The translations under genes and the position numbers were made by a program. From the NCBI RefSeq assembly GCF_007747215.1, contig NZ_CP036273.1, forward strand, positions 3,518,322 to 3,582,321: a stretch of DNA of 64,000 nt, read 5' to 3'. The notes under the pieces were generated by a model. It was not told the origin of the DNA. It searched no databases and saw only the letters and a list, made by a program, of their open reading frames with translations. Shown here in pieces: positions 25,966 to 34,807 of this stretch (the stretch's first letter is position 1; the number at the start of each line of letters is the position of its first letter). Source of the DNA: Urbifossiella limnaea. GTDB lineage: Bacteria; Planctomycetota; Planctomycetia; Gemmatales; Gemmataceae.

Positions 25966-26337
25966 TCAGCAGCAGCCGGTGGAACCGCAGCACGAGCCGC
26001 CGGTCGGCTCGGCCACGGTCAGCGGCTTCGACTGCGACACGCCGCACCACGCGGCGAGCATCTCGCGGGCGGGGTAGACGCCCTTGCAGACGATGTGGCC
26101 GTCCACGCGGACCAGCGGGAGGGCGTGCTCGTGGTTCTCGCGGATGGCGTCCGTCACGTCCGGGTGGGCGACGAACGCCTGGGGCTGCTGGGCCAGGTTG
26201 TACCGCTCGACGGCGACGCCCTGGTCCTTGAGCCAGGCGAGGTCGGCGGCGAACCTCGGCAGCACCGGGTCGACCGTCGGGCCGCAGATCCCGGTCGAGC
26301 AGCACATCGGCTTGTCGAACACTTGCAGGGTGGCCAC
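25966..26337 (-). CDS. arsD: Arsenic metallochaperone ArsD
   Basis: 123 aa with the ArsD pattern: C12, C13 and C18 in DKPMCCSTGIC, a thioredoxin-like core (VDPVLPRFAADLAWL, LPLVRVDGHIVCKG), and vicinal Cys pairs at the C-terminus (SCCGSTGCC). It passes As(III) or Sb(III) to ArsA, the next gene 30 bp downstream. Many ArsD proteins also weakly repress the operon. Intact. Confidence 0.95.
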   Translation of the reverse strand: MATLQVFDKPMCCSTGICGPTVDPVLPRFAADLAWLKDQGVAVERYNLAQQPQAFVAHPDVTDAIRENHEHALPLVRVDGHIVCKGVYPAREMLAAWCGVSQSKPLTVAEPTGGSCCGSTGCC

Positions 26338-26377
26338 GGGTGTATCCTCCTGTCACGGGGGTGTGCGGAAACGGGAC

Positions 26378-27235
26378 TCAGGACTTCACCGCGAACACGC
26401 GGACGCTCGCGGCGTACTCGTTCACGTCGAAGCGGGTCAGCAGTTGTGCCAGGCCCGGATGCAAATCGGGAGCCGCCTCCCCGGCCGCCCCGCAGCACGA
26501 GCCGGACGAGTTCGGGGCCGGCGAGCAGCAGCCCTCACCGCCCTCCACCTTCGCGTAGGCGTTCAGGTCCTTCCCGGCGTCGATCACCCGGACGCCCTCG
26601 AACCCGGCCTCGCGGAGCATCCGCTCGTAGTCCGCGACCGGGATCGCTCCGGCGACGCAGCCGACGTACGCGGCCACGCTCCCCGCCACCTCGTCCGGCA
26701 GCGGCCTCTTGAGGGCAATGTCGGACACCGCGACCCGGCCGCCGGGCTTCAGCACCCGGAACATCTCGCGGAACACGGCCGGCTTGTCCGGGGCCAGGTT
26801 GATCACGCAGTTCGAGATGATCACGTCGGCCGAGCCGTCGGCGAGCGGCATCGACTCCATCCGGGCGAGGTGGAACTCCGCGTTCGTGACGCCCGCCTTG
26901 ATGGCGTTGAGGGTCGCCCGGCCGATCATCTCCGGCGTCATGTCGACGCCGACCGCCGTGCCGGTCGGCCCGACCTTCTTCGCGGCGAGGAGCACGTCGA
27001 TGCCGCCGCCGCAGCCCAGGTCCACGACCACCTCGCCGGGCCGGAGGTTGGCCGTCGCGGTCGGGTTGCCGCACGACAGGCCCATGTTGGCCTCGGCGGG
27101 CAGCGCCGCGAGTTCGTCGGGGGTGTAGCCGAATGCCGCGGCGACCGCCGCCACCCCGGCATGGGCGTTCAACAGCCCGCTCGCGGCCACCGCCGCGTAC
27201 TTCGCCCGCACCTTCTCCACCACGGACTCGGACAT
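26378..27235 (-). CDS. arsM: Arsenite S-adenosylmethionine methyltransferase ArsM
   Basis: 285 aa. The SAM-binding motif I is [20 protein letters not shown] (residues 70-89). Arsenic-binding cysteines are likely C55 (MGLSCGNP), C143 (ISNCVINL) and C193 (YVGCVAGA). Extra CC pairs near 236-248 are common in ArsM tails. It methylates arsenite to mono- and dimethyl forms. It lies between arsR and arsD in the operon, with an ArsR-like operator just upstream of its start. Confidence 0.95.
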   Translation of the reverse strand: MSESVVEKVRAKYAAVAASGLLNAHAGVAAVAAAFGYTPDELAALPAEANMGLSCGNPTATANLRPGEVVVDLGCGGGIDVLLAAKKVGPTGTAVGVDMTPEMIGRATLNAIKAGVTNAEFHLARMESMPLADGSADVIISNCVINLAPDKPAVFREMFRVLKPGGRVAVSDIALKRPLPDEVAGSVAAYVGCVAGAIPVADYERMLREAGFEGVRVIDAGKDLNAYAKVEGGEGCCSPAPNSSGSCCGAAGEAAPDLHPGLAQLLTRFDVNEYAASVRVFAVKS

Positions 27236-27253
27236 GACGGTCTCCTATTGTTT

Positions 27254-27269
27254 ATCGTCGATGGACGAT
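27254..27269. promoter_or_regulatory. ArsR-type operator upstream of arsM
   Basis: ATCGTCGATGGACGAT is an inverted repeat (ATCGTC-4-GACGAT). It lies between arsR and arsM, 19 bp before the arsM ATG. It closely matches the site at 27661-27676. Two like sites at two ars gene starts suggest ArsR control at both. Confidence 0.7.
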
Positions 27270-27291
27270 GATTCGGCCCAAAAAAGGCGGC

Positions 27292-27648
27292 TCACAGCCC
27301 GCCGACGAGCTCCTTGAGCCGTGCCAGCCCGTCCGCGTTGACGCAGTAGCACACCTTCGGCCCGTCGATCTCGCCCTGCACCAGCCCGGCCTCCTTGAGG
27401 ATCTTCAGGTGCTGCGAGACGGTGGACTGGGCCAGCGGCATCTGATCGACCAGTTCGCCGCACACGCACGCCGTACGGGCGAGCAGGATGCGGAGGATGC
27501 GGACCCGGGCCGGGTGGGCGACCGCCCAGGCCAGTGCGGCCAACTGCGTGTCGGCCGCGGCGGAGTCGGGAACCGCACGGGCCGCGACCGCCGCCGGGAC
27601 GCAGCAATCGGGCTCGGGATCGGCGGCGGTCTTCCGGTGTGGCGGCAT
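27292..27648 (-). CDS. arsR: ArsR-family arsenic-responsive repressor
   Basis: 118 aa. The winged helix has the ArsR recognition region ([20 protein letters not shown], residues 71-90). Metal-sensing thiols are available in CVCGELVD (C61, C63, on the DNA-reading helix), with further pairs C15/C16 and C100/C102. The CVCGEL pattern fits an arsenite sensor. It is the first gene of the operon, and its own promoter region holds the operator at 27661-27676. Confidence 0.95.
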   Translation of the reverse strand: MPPHRKTAADPEPDCCVPAAVAARAVPDSAAADTQLAALAWAVAHPARVRILRILLARTACVCGELVDQMPLAQSTVSQHLKILKEAGLVQGEIDGPKVCYCVNADGLARLKELVGGL

Positions 27649-27660
27649 AGGAGCTCTTTT

Positions 27661-27676
27661 ATCGTCTATCTACGAT
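27661..27676. promoter_or_regulatory. ArsR-type operator upstream of arsR
   Basis: ATCGTCTATCTACGAT (ATCGT-6-ACGAT) lies 13 bp before the arsR ATG and also close to the divergent gene at 27685. It shares the ATCGTC-N4-(G/T)ACGAT plan with the site before arsM. Autoregulation of arsR is the expected outcome. Confidence 0.7.
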
Positions 27677-27684
27677 GAACTATA

Positions 27685-28628
27685 GTGCCCACGCATCGAG
27701 ATGTCAATCGAGTAGACCATCGGGGGGTGGTACGACCACTCCCGACCATCGGCCCGACGGTGAAGGTGCTCGCCGCTCCCCACTTCGACGGCCGCTTGGC
27801 GTGCGAGCTGGTGTACGCCAACCTGGAGCGTCGGTGGCGGGCCAGAACGCGGACGGACGGCAGACGCCCCTCAAGCGAGAAGTGGCGGTGGCAGCGGATA
27901 CCGACTCTGAGCGAGGACAATCGGTCAGCAGAAGTCAGCCTGGAGAAGTTGCTGATAAGCACCGCGGATGACACTTGGGCCAACGCCATCCCGACGGCGA
28001 GGGGCCTGTTCGACGACGGCGGCCGAAAGGCCAACGTCGATCTGGCCCACAGGTCCGGGGCGACGATCGCGTTCGTCGAGCTGAAATGGGCGTCGAACCA
28101 CCCGGCCTACGCCGCCTTCGAGATCGTCGGGTACGCGATGGCGTGGGCTCAAGCCCGCTTCCGAGCCGAAGAGATGGGGTACGTCACCGACGGCACGTTG
28201 CGTCCGGTCCTGGCAACAAACGCGGCCCGCTGGTGCGTGCTCGCCCCGGCCAGCTTCTACGCCGGCTGGGACGCCGAGCAACTCGCTAGATTCGCCGCGT
28301 CGCTCGACCAAGGGATGAACAGTTTCTTCACCGAGCGACTGAACTCGACTTGTGCCAATTCTCAGGGGCTCTTTTGCTGATTTATCGCGAAAACAAGGGG
28401 TTTTTGGGTTTTCATAAGACGCCGCGCCGACCCCGGCCTGTCCAAAAAATCCCTCGGATGCTCGCATCCTCAAGGAATTCCAGCGTTCCAGGTGCCTGAG
28501 AATTGGCACAAGTCGAGCTGAAGGTCGATGCTCACTTCCGGTTTCTCACGCTGCCCGACGGCATCGACCCGATGGCACCGAAACCTGCCGACGTGCAAGC
28601 GATCGCCGCCTCACTGGCGATCGACTGA
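27685..28628 (+). pseudogene. PD-(D/E)XK-like protein gene interrupted by a MITE
   Basis: The intact frame begins at GTG 27685 (or GTG 27760). A likely nuclease-type core (NVDLAHRSGATIAFVELKW, with D-x(n)-E-x-K) is followed by NHPAYAAFEIVGYAMAWAQA. A 174-bp inverted-repeat element enters after FTERL. Its removal with one CTGAA copy restores a frame that goes on as KVDAHFRFLTLPDGIDPMAP to a TGA at 28626. As it stands, translation stops early at 28380 after 231 aa. Divergent from arsR. Function unknown; ELK-type cores of this form also occur in non-nuclease proteins. Confidence 0.75.
28344..28517. mobile_element. 174-bp MITE with 23-bp terminal inverted repeats
   Basis: Perfect 23-bp inverted repeats (28344-28366 and 28495-28517, beginning CTCGACTTGTGCC) enclose 128 bp with no gene. 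CTGAA is duplicated directly outside both ends (28339-28343 and 28518-28522). The insert interrupts the reading frame of the nuclease-like gene. This is a non-autonomous element that must be moved by a transposase elsewhere; none of the IS elements in this window shares its ends. Confidence 0.88.
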
Positions 28629-28766
28629 CGGCCGCCCCCTGACCGCAGGGGGAACGTGCTTGACCGGGGCCGGCTGCGGACAGACACTGGTCCGGAACCG
28701 GCACCGCCCGGACCTCGTCGGGCGGGAGCGATCCGTTCCCAGCGATTCGCACAACAAAGAGATGCG

Positions 28767-29306
28767 ATGTTCATCCTGAAAGCCGTCACCCTCAAAGTGA
28801 CCCTGTTGGCCGTGTTCGTGACGACCGCGACGGCGGACGAGCCGCCCAAGGGGGCCGCTCCGCTCGACCTGAGCGGGAAGACGGTGCAGCGGCTGGAGGT
28901 CAGCCAGTCCCAGATCGGGTTCACCAGCACCAAGGTGTTCTACACGCTCGCCGACCGTCGGGTGGTGGTGGTGATCGACATCGACAACGGCAAGAAGGGG
29001 TTTCCCGTAAGCGGCAAAGTCTGCCAGTTCGCCAAGGAGGCGACCCCGGAGGGCATGGCCAAATGGTTGAACAATCAGCACTCGGACGGATTGTTCCCGG
29101 ACGTGCCCGAGCCGGCGGCGACGGTCAAGCTGCCGGCGGACGCGTGCCGGGCACTGGAAAGCAAATTGCTCGGTCAGAAGACGGTCAACGGCACCACCTA
29201 CAACGAGTACCGCGTCGAGATCAAGTTCGCCGAGACCAAGGTGAACGACCAAGTTCGGCTTCAGGAGTTTAAGGACTCTGTGAAAGTGTACGTCGTGGCG
29301 AAATAG
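28767..29306 (+). CDS. Secreted protein of unknown function, 179 aa
   Basis: 179 aa from ATG 28767 with AAAGAG upstream. A signal peptide covers about residues 1-23 (VTLLAVFVTTATA). The mature part is beta-rich with charged loops (SQIGFTSTKVFYTLADRRVV, DGLFPDVPEPAATVKLPADA, VEIKFAETKVNDQVRL). No domain is recognised. It converges with the CIA30 gene 32 bp downstream. Confidence 0.7.
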   Translation: MFILKAVTLKVTLLAVFVTTATADEPPKGAAPLDLSGKTVQRLEVSQSQIGFTSTKVFYTLADRRVVVVIDIDNGKKGFPVSGKVCQFAKEATPEGMAKWLNNQHSDGLFPDVPEPAATVKLPADACRALESKLLGQKTVNGTTYNEYRVEIKFAETKVNDQVRLQEFKDSVKVYVVAK

Positions 29307-29338
29307 CCCGTGTACCGTCCACTCTTCGTCGGTTGGGC

Positions 29339-29923
29339 TCACCGACCCGCCCGCTCCACCTTGACCCATTCGACTTCCAGCTTGAACGCCCCGGCCTTCT
29401 TGTCGCCGAGCAGGAAGCCCAAGGCGGCCACCTCGTCCGGCTTCACCGCCCCGGCGTCCTTGACCACCCGGCCGAACGAACTCGCCTCGAAGGTGTCCAG
29501 TGGCACCTTCACCTCGATCCACTCGTCCTTCTTGGTTGGGACCGCGGCCCGGTACGAGAACGCCGTCAGCGGTTTGTTCAGATAGAGGTTCATCGAATAC
29601 ACCCGGCCGTCGCCCCGAACGCGGGCGACCAGCGTGTCACCTTTCGCAAGACCGAGATTTTGGGCCTTCGTCCGCACCGAGGCGAAACCGCCGTTGTTCT
29701 CCAGCGACAGTATGCCGGAGAACTCCAGCGTCTTCTTGTCGGTGATCTTGAACGTGCCCTCGGAGACCCCGCCCATCACCCCGTCGTTGACCGCCTGCCA
29801 CTGTTTCGCGGCGTCGGCCCCGGCGAACTCGAACAGGACTCGCGGTTGGTCGTCGGCCATGAGGACCGCCCCGGACAGCAGTAGCGTGACACTGGTAACC
29901 AAGAAGCAGTTGCGGCCGGTCAT
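29339..29923 (-). CDS. CIA30-family secreted protein
   Basis: 194 aa from ATG 29923. A signal peptide is at the N-terminus (NCFLVTSVTLLLSGAVLMA). The CIA30/NDUFAF1-like beta-sandwich is clear: WQAVNDGVMGGVSEGTFKIT, ILSLENNGGFASVRT, VRGDGRVYSMNLYL, and WIEVKVPLDTFEASSFGRVV. In mitochondria the family helps assemble complex I. In bacteria the role is unknown and the fold is carbohydrate-binding-like. The export signal suggests a role outside the cytoplasm. Confidence 0.88.
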   Translation of the reverse strand: MTGRNCFLVTSVTLLLSGAVLMADDQPRVLFEFAGADAAKQWQAVNDGVMGGVSEGTFKITDKKTLEFSGILSLENNGGFASVRTKAQNLGLAKGDTLVARVRGDGRVYSMNLYLNKPLTAFSYRAAVPTKKDEWIEVKVPLDTFEASSFGRVVKDAGAVKPDEVAALGFLLGDKKAGAFKLEVEWVKVERAGR

Positions 29924-30023
29924 CACACCGTCCCCCGTTCCCACGCGGTCCTCACCCGGCTCATTGATAGGCGGCCGGTGCGGGGGCTTCTCGGTCGCCC
30001 ATGGATCGCCGGGGCGGGTGGAG

Positions 30024-30860
30024 TCACTTGCCGAGGAGCAGTTCGGCCGCTTCTTTCACCCACCCGCTGTGCCAGTCGTGCTTGCGGTCCGGGCCGTCGC
30101 GGTACTCGTGGGCGATCTTCAGCTTGTTCATGAGGGCGTGGGCCTGCACGTGCTCGGCCCGGAAGTTGCCGTAACCCAGCAGCACCAGCCGCTTCTCGTT
30201 CTGGAGCTTGTCGGCGTTGGTTTCCAGCAGCTTGCTCACCCGGTAGCCCTCGAAGTTGTCCGGCGTGCCGAAGATGTCGCCGCTCCCGTACTTGCCGGGC
30301 CTGTCCATCATGAGCGGGGCGTCCCACGCGGCGGCCCGGCCGAACACGTCCGGGTTCCGCAGCAGCAGCGACCACGCCCCCCAGCCCGACTTGCTGAACC
30401 CGAGCAGCAGTCGCCCGTCGGCCTTGGTTCGAACCGGGTAGGTCTTGTCCACGAACGGGACCACGACCTTGAGCAGGTAGCTCTCCTGCCGGACCTCGGG
30501 TTTGGTCGGGTGGTCGGCGTACCACGGCAGGTGCGAAAAGGTCGGGGCCACGAACACGGCCGACAACTTGTTGTGCAGGTCGAGCTTCTGGATCTCCTTC
30601 AGCCCGTCGCCGTAGCGGCTCTCGGTGCCGGCCTCGACCGGCAGCAGATACACCACCGGATACGTCTTGCCCTTCTCTACCTCGCCGGGCAGGAGCACCC
30701 GGAGTTGCGTCGTCTTGGCCTGATAGAGGGAGCGGACCTCGTGGACGAGGACGCCGCCATCGTCCTTCTTCGCCTCCGAGATCGTGACGTTTTCGTCGGC
30801 CCGAACGGACGGGGCGACGAGCACCGACAGCAGCAAGCCGACGCCGTTCACTCGGTTCAC
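30024..30860 (-). CDS. Secreted esterase-like alpha/beta hydrolase
   Basis: 278 aa with a signal peptide (GLLLSVLVAPSVRA). It resembles the esterase D/feruloyl-esterase group: YPVVYLLPVEAG for the oxyanion region, the nucleophile elbow LLLGFSKSGWGAW with its Ser, and a late His in GPDRKHDWHSGW. Probably releases an ester or peptide outside the cytoplasm. Substrate not known. It is 100 bp from the CIA30 gene and co-directional. Confidence 0.85.
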   Translation of the reverse strand: MNRVNGVGLLLSVLVAPSVRADENVTISEAKKDDGGVLVHEVRSLYQAKTTQLRVLLPGEVEKGKTYPVVYLLPVEAGTESRYGDGLKEIQKLDLHNKLSAVFVAPTFSHLPWYADHPTKPEVRQESYLLKVVVPFVDKTYPVRTKADGRLLLGFSKSGWGAWSLLLRNPDVFGRAAAWDAPLMMDRPGKYGSGDIFGTPDNFEGYRVSKLLETNADKLQNEKRLVLLGYGNFRAEHVQAHALMNKLKIAHEYRDGPDRKHDWHSGWVKEAAELLLGK

Positions 30861-31056
30861 GGGTTGTCCTCCTCGGGCACGGCGACGAAGCCTTCACCCG
30901 CCCGCACGCCGAGGCGAACACGCCCGTCGCGGTCACGACCTCAGCCGTACAGCCATTGGTATACTGCCGCACCCGCGAGTTTGGTCGCCGCCCACTACAA
31001 CGACGTGAGCACCCGCATTCACCCCGAATCGGGTCACGTCCGCGAGGGGGAAACCC

Positions 31057-32616
31057 GTGTTCCGCCACGCCCTTCTCATTCTGATTGCCCTCGGTCTCGC
31101 CCCGTCGGCCGCGGCGGCCGACCTTCGCGTGCCGGAGGACCACAAGACCATTCAGGCCGCGATCAACGCCTCGCGAGCGGGGGACACCGTCACGGTGGCA
31201 GCGGGCACGTACGCCGAACGTGTCCGCCTGACGCCGGGGGTCGCCTTGCGGAGCCGCGGGGACGACGCCAAGGGGGTGGACGGCCTGAAGCGGGCCGAGG
31301 CGACGGTCATCGACGGCGGCAAGGAGGGGAAACTGCCCGGCGTGGTGATGGCCGAGGGCAGTACCCTCGACGGCTTCACGGTCACCAACGTCGGGGCCTA
31401 CGACGAGGCGACCTGGAAGAAGCACTTCGACTCGAAGGGCGAGGAACTGGGCGACGAGGAGGGCTCGGTGCGGGCGGAAGGGACGACCCCGGCCGTCAGC
31501 ATTCACGGCGTCAGTTGCACCGTCACCCACTGCCTGGTTCACCACAACGGCGATGTCGGGATCGGCATCCTCGGCAAAGAGAAGGTGACGACCGCACCGC
31601 TCATCGCCGACAACGTCGTGTTCCGCAACATGGGCGGCGGGATCGGCATTGCCGAGGGGGCCGAGCCGGTCGTTCGGGGCAACACCTGCCGGGAGAACCT
31701 GCGGGCCGGGATCGGGTGTCGGAAGGCGGACCCGATCGTCATCGGCAACCTGTGTTCGGGCAACGTCCGGGCAGGGATCGGGTGCCGCGAGGGGGCGAAA
31801 CCCGTGCTGCGGGGCAACACCTGTTCCAAGAACCGCCGGGCCGGGATCGGCATCCGGATGGAGGGGACGGCCCCGGTCGTCGAGGCGAACACGTGCGACG
31901 AGAACGAGATGGCCGGCATCGGCTGCCGGGACGGGGCCGATCCCGTCATCCGGAAGAACGTGTGCCGGAAGAACAAGCTGGCCGGCATCGGCTGCCGGGA
32001 CGGGGCCAAACCGCTCATCGTCGGCAACGAGTGCAAGGACAACGAGGCCGCGGGGATCGGCCTCCAGGGGAGGGCCGACGCCGTCATCCGGAAGAACACG
32101 TGCGGCGGGAACAAACTGGTCGCGATCGGCGTCACGGAGGGGTCGCAGGCGGTGATCACGGACAACGAGTTGTCCCGCACGGGCGGCCAGCCGCCGCTGG
32201 TCGCCGTGAAAGACGGGTCCACGGCCACGATCACCAACAACCGAATCACGGGCGGTGGGGTCGCGGCCGTTCTGGTCCAGGGCAAGGCCACCATCAGCGG
32301 GAACACGTTCACCGGGGGCGGCAAGGGCCAGGGGAACGCCGTCTGGATCTGGGAGGGCTCGACCGCGACCGTGTCCGACAACGCCTTCGACGGCTACCGC
32401 ACCCCCGTCTCGGCCACCAAGGCAACGGTTTCCATCACCGACAACGCGATACACAACTTTCAAGGGACGGCGATCATCGTCAAGGACGGACGGAAGCCGC
32501 CCCACGTGACCGGCAACACGGCCAGGTCCGACGACCCGCAGGCGAAGGTGGCGGACGTTCAGGGGACGGCCGGGCTGGTCGAGGGCAACACGGTGGTGAC
32601 GGGCGAGAAGAAGTAA
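31057..32616 (+). CDS. Secreted right-handed parallel beta-helix protein
   Basis: 519 aa. A signal peptide (LLILIALGLAPSAAAA) is followed by a pectin-lyase-type beta-helix beginning with DHKTIQAAINASRAGDTVTV. Residues ~190-380 hold about eight repeats of 23 aa with the pattern PVIxxNxCxxNxxAGIGxRxGA. One Cys per repeat would form a Cys ladder inside the helix. Such proteins bind or cleave polysaccharides; no catalytic residues are obvious. The gene is intact. Confidence 0.9.
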   Translation: MFRHALLILIALGLAPSAAAADLRVPEDHKTIQAAINASRAGDTVTVAAGTYAERVRLTPGVALRSRGDDAKGVDGLKRAEATVIDGGKEGKLPGVVMAEGSTLDGFTVTNVGAYDEATWKKHFDSKGEELGDEEGSVRAEGTTPAVSIHGVSCTVTHCLVHHNGDVGIGILGKEKVTTAPLIADNVVFRNMGGGIGIAEGAEPVVRGNTCRENLRAGIGCRKADPIVIGNLCSGNVRAGIGCREGAKPVLRGNTCSKNRRAGIGIRMEGTAPVVEANTCDENEMAGIGCRDGADPVIRKNVCRKNKLAGIGCRDGAKPLIVGNECKDNEAAGIGLQGRADAVIRKNTCGGNKLVAIGVTEGSQAVITDNELSRTGGQPPLVAVKDGSTATITNNRITGGGVAAVLVQGKATISGNTFTGGGKGQGNAVWIWEGSTATVSDNAFDGYRTPVSATKATVSITDNAIHNFQGTAIIVKDGRKPPHVTGNTARSDDPQAKVADVQGTAGLVEGNTVVTGEKK

Positions 32617-32685
32617 CCCGTCCGGAGCGGAGTGGCCACTGGCTTTCGGCGGGGGCACAAGCGGTCGGCTCGGCATCCGGTGCGG

Positions 32686-33192
32686 TCACGAACACGAACC
32701 GGCGACCAGTGCCGCGAACGCCGCCCGCGGCGTGCCGTACTTCTTGCCCTCGCCGGCCGCCGCCGACAGGAGCAGGTCGTTGAGCCGCACCCCGACTTCC
32801 GGCACCGACAGGTCGCCGTCGGCCAACAGCAGCTCGGCGTACGCGACCAGTTCGTTCATCGACCCCGTCACGGAACGGTCGAGGGCCTTGGCGAACCGCA
32901 CCGATTCCGCGGCGAGATCGCGGCCCACGCCCGCGAGCCGGCCGGCTCCGTCGAGGATTCCCTCAACGGCACCCGCGACCCGTTCGGCCAACTGGGTTCT
33001 CGTCTCCCCGGCCACTTCGACGAGCACCACCGAGTAGAGCGACCGCGTGTTGCTCAGCAGCAGGTACGCCTTCGTTCCCGCCGCGAACGCCCGGACCGAC
33101 CAGTCGAGGAGCGGGTTCGCGTGCGACGCCGAGGCCGCCGGCGGGCCGCCCCCGAGGCGGGCGTTCAGCGTCTGCGGGAGCCGGAGGAGCAT
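32686..33192 (-). CDS. DUF6933-like protein
   Basis: 168 aa. The order MLLRLPQTLNARL, LLSNTRSLYSVVL, and the final RSVTGSMNELVAYAELLL matches the DUF6933 layout, a cytoplasmic family of unknown role. It follows the tspO gene by 6 bp, so the two form a small operon. Confidence 0.7.
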   Translation of the reverse strand: MLLRLPQTLNARLGGGPPAASASHANPLLDWSVRAFAAGTKAYLLLSNTRSLYSVVLVEVAGETRTQLAERVAGAVEGILDGAGRLAGVGRDLAAESVRFAKALDRSVTGSMNELVAYAELLLADGDLSVPEVGVRLNDLLLSAAAGEGKKYGTPRAAFAALVAGSCS

Positions 33193-33198
33193 GTCGCC

Positions 33199-33594
33199 TC
33201 ACCAGTTCCAGAGGGTGATCGAGAGTTGCAGCACGGTGGCGGTGCCCACCCAGACGAGGTACGGCACCTGCGCCACGGCGACCCAGCGGTAATGCGGCCA
33301 CACCGCGACCATGCAGCACACAATGGAAACAAGCACCACGAGGATGTCGGCCGCGGCCAGAGGCAGGTTCCGCAGCCCGAACTGGATCGGGGTGAAGATC
33401 ACGTTGGCGACCAAGTTGACCGCGAACGGCACCGCCACCGACCGCGGGATCTTCCGCCGCACCGCCTGCACGAACACGGACCCGAAGGTGACCGCGATGA
33501 CCGGGTACAGGAGCGACCAGATCAGCCCGATGGTGCCCCCGTCGGGGGTCCACCTCGGTTTCGCCAACGCGTTGTACCACTCCGCCCAGGTCAT
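33199..33594 (-). CDS. TspO/MBR-family membrane protein
   Basis: 131 aa from ATG 33594, with five predicted membrane helices. The N-terminus WYNALAKPRWTPDGGTIGLI is the TspO signature, and WSLLYPVIAV and the aromatic WPHYRWVAVAQVPYLVWVG region also fit. TspO binds porphyrins and is linked to oxidative-stress and tetrapyrrole control. It is first in a two-gene operon with the DUF6933 gene. Confidence 0.9.
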   Translation of the reverse strand: MTWAEWYNALAKPRWTPDGGTIGLIWSLLYPVIAVTFGSVFVQAVRRKIPRSVAVPFAVNLVANVIFTPIQFGLRNLPLAAADILVVLVSIVCCMVAVWPHYRWVAVAQVPYLVWVGTATVLQLSITLWNW

Positions 33595-33733
33595 GGCCGG
33601 TCCCCGCCCGAGGTCGGTTCCGCACGTCATCCTCTCACACCCCGACCGCACCCGCCCGCCGCGAGAGCGGGTAAAATGGGCATCAATCCGCAGCGTGGTT
33701 CGGGGTGAAGGGCATGGAGCCGAAGATACTGAG

Positions 33734-34793
33734 TAGAGGGGCGCCGCAATAGCCGGGTAAGGGGTGGGGTTCTAACCTGGCTGAGCTCACGGCTCCGACC
33801 CCACACCAACACTCGCCCATGATCGCACGTCTCGACCGCCTCCGGAAGAACCCGGCCGTCTTCCGGTCCCTCACCGGGGTCACCCCGGACGTGTTCGACG
33901 CCCTCCTCGCCGACGTCCTCCCGGCCCTGGCCGACGCCGACTTCGCCCGCCACGACCGACCCGACCGGAGCCGCGCCGTCGGCGGCGGCCGCACCACCGG
34001 GCTCGAACACCCCGACCGCATCCTGCTCGCCGTCGTCTGGCTCCGGGTGTACCCGACCTACGCCGTCCTCGGGTACCTGTTCGGGGTTTCCGAGTCGGCC
34101 GCCCGCCGCCTCGCCGGGTGGTCCGTCCCGGTCCTCGCCGCGGCCGGGAAGGACACCATGCGAATGCCCGACCCGGGCAAGCACCACCGCCGCGACCTCC
34201 CGGCCGTGCTCCGGCACACCCCCGGGCTGGCCGTCCTGGTGGACACGTTCGAGCAGCCGACGCACCGGCCGAAGCGGCGGCAGCGGGCCGACTACTCGGG
34301 GAAGAAGAAGCGGCACACGGTCAAGAGTCAGGTCGGGGTGGACGAGGAGACCGGGCGGGTCGTCCACGTCCCGCCGAGCGTGCCGGGGCCGACGGCCGAC
34401 CTCAAGCTGTTGGGGCGGTCGCGGCTCCTGGGGCGGCTGCCGAAGGGGGTCGGGTTGATCGGGGACAAGGCGTACATCGGGGCGGGCGAGTTGCGGCCCG
34501 GGGTGGTGTGTACGACCCCGCGGCGGAAGCCGCGGGGGAAGCCGCGGCCGGCGGCGGACGTGCGGTACAACCGGGCGGTGTCCCGGCGCCGGATCGTGGT
34601 CGAGCACACGATCCGGCGGCTGCGGGTGTTCCAGTCGCTGACCCAGGTGAACCGGCACGGGCGGAAGAGGCACGAGGTCCGGGTGCGGGCGGTGGCCGGG
34701 CTGGTCAACCGGATGATCGACGCCCGGCCGGCGGACTGACCCGTTCTCGGGGAGGGGGACGGTCGTGACCGCCACTATTACGGCGCGCCTCTA
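33734..34793 (+). mobile_element. IS5-type insertion sequence, about 1060 bp
   Basis: Imperfect inverted repeats begin TAGAGG(G/C)GCGCCG(C/T)AATAG at 33734 and in reverse at 34793. The outer TA is probably the 2-bp target duplication. One transposase gene fills the interior. It inserted between tspO and the SprT-like gene, leaving only about 14 bp before the start of the latter and displacing its upstream region. Confidence 0.82.
33819..34739 (+). CDS. IS5-family DDE transposase (DDE_Tnp_4 type)
   Basis: 306 aa. An N-terminal helix-turn-helix region (RLRKNPAVFRSLTGVTPDVF; YAVLGYLFGVSESAARRL) precedes the DDE core: Asp in LAVLVDTFEQPTHRP, Asp in GLIGDKAYIG, and Glu in SRRRIVVEHTIRRLRVFQ. KKKRHTVKSQVGVDEETG is also typical. 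The frame is intact. Confidence 0.92.
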   Translation: MIARLDRLRKNPAVFRSLTGVTPDVFDALLADVLPALADADFARHDRPDRSRAVGGGRTTGLEHPDRILLAVVWLRVYPTYAVLGYLFGVSESAARRLAGWSVPVLAAAGKDTMRMPDPGKHHRRDLPAVLRHTPGLAVLVDTFEQPTHRPKRRQRADYSGKKKRHTVKSQVGVDEETGRVVHVPPSVPGPTADLKLLGRSRLLGRLPKGVGLIGDKAYIGAGELRPGVVCTTPRRKPRGKPRPAADVRYNRAVSRRRIVVEHTIRRLRVFQSLTQVNRHGRKRHEVRVRAVAGLVNRMIDARPAD

Positions 34794-34807
34794 GTGAGAC
34801 CGCCGCC

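Noticed and set aside
31650-32160. Repeated DNA in the beta-helix gene as a CRISPR or minisatellite
   Set aside because: The repeats keep one reading frame and encode beta-helix coils.
29923-32676. Very long minus-strand frame over 900 codons opposite the beta-helix and esterase genes
   Set aside because: It is the high-GC shadow of genes with clear domains and signal peptides; its own translation is low-complexity Pro/Arg/Gly.
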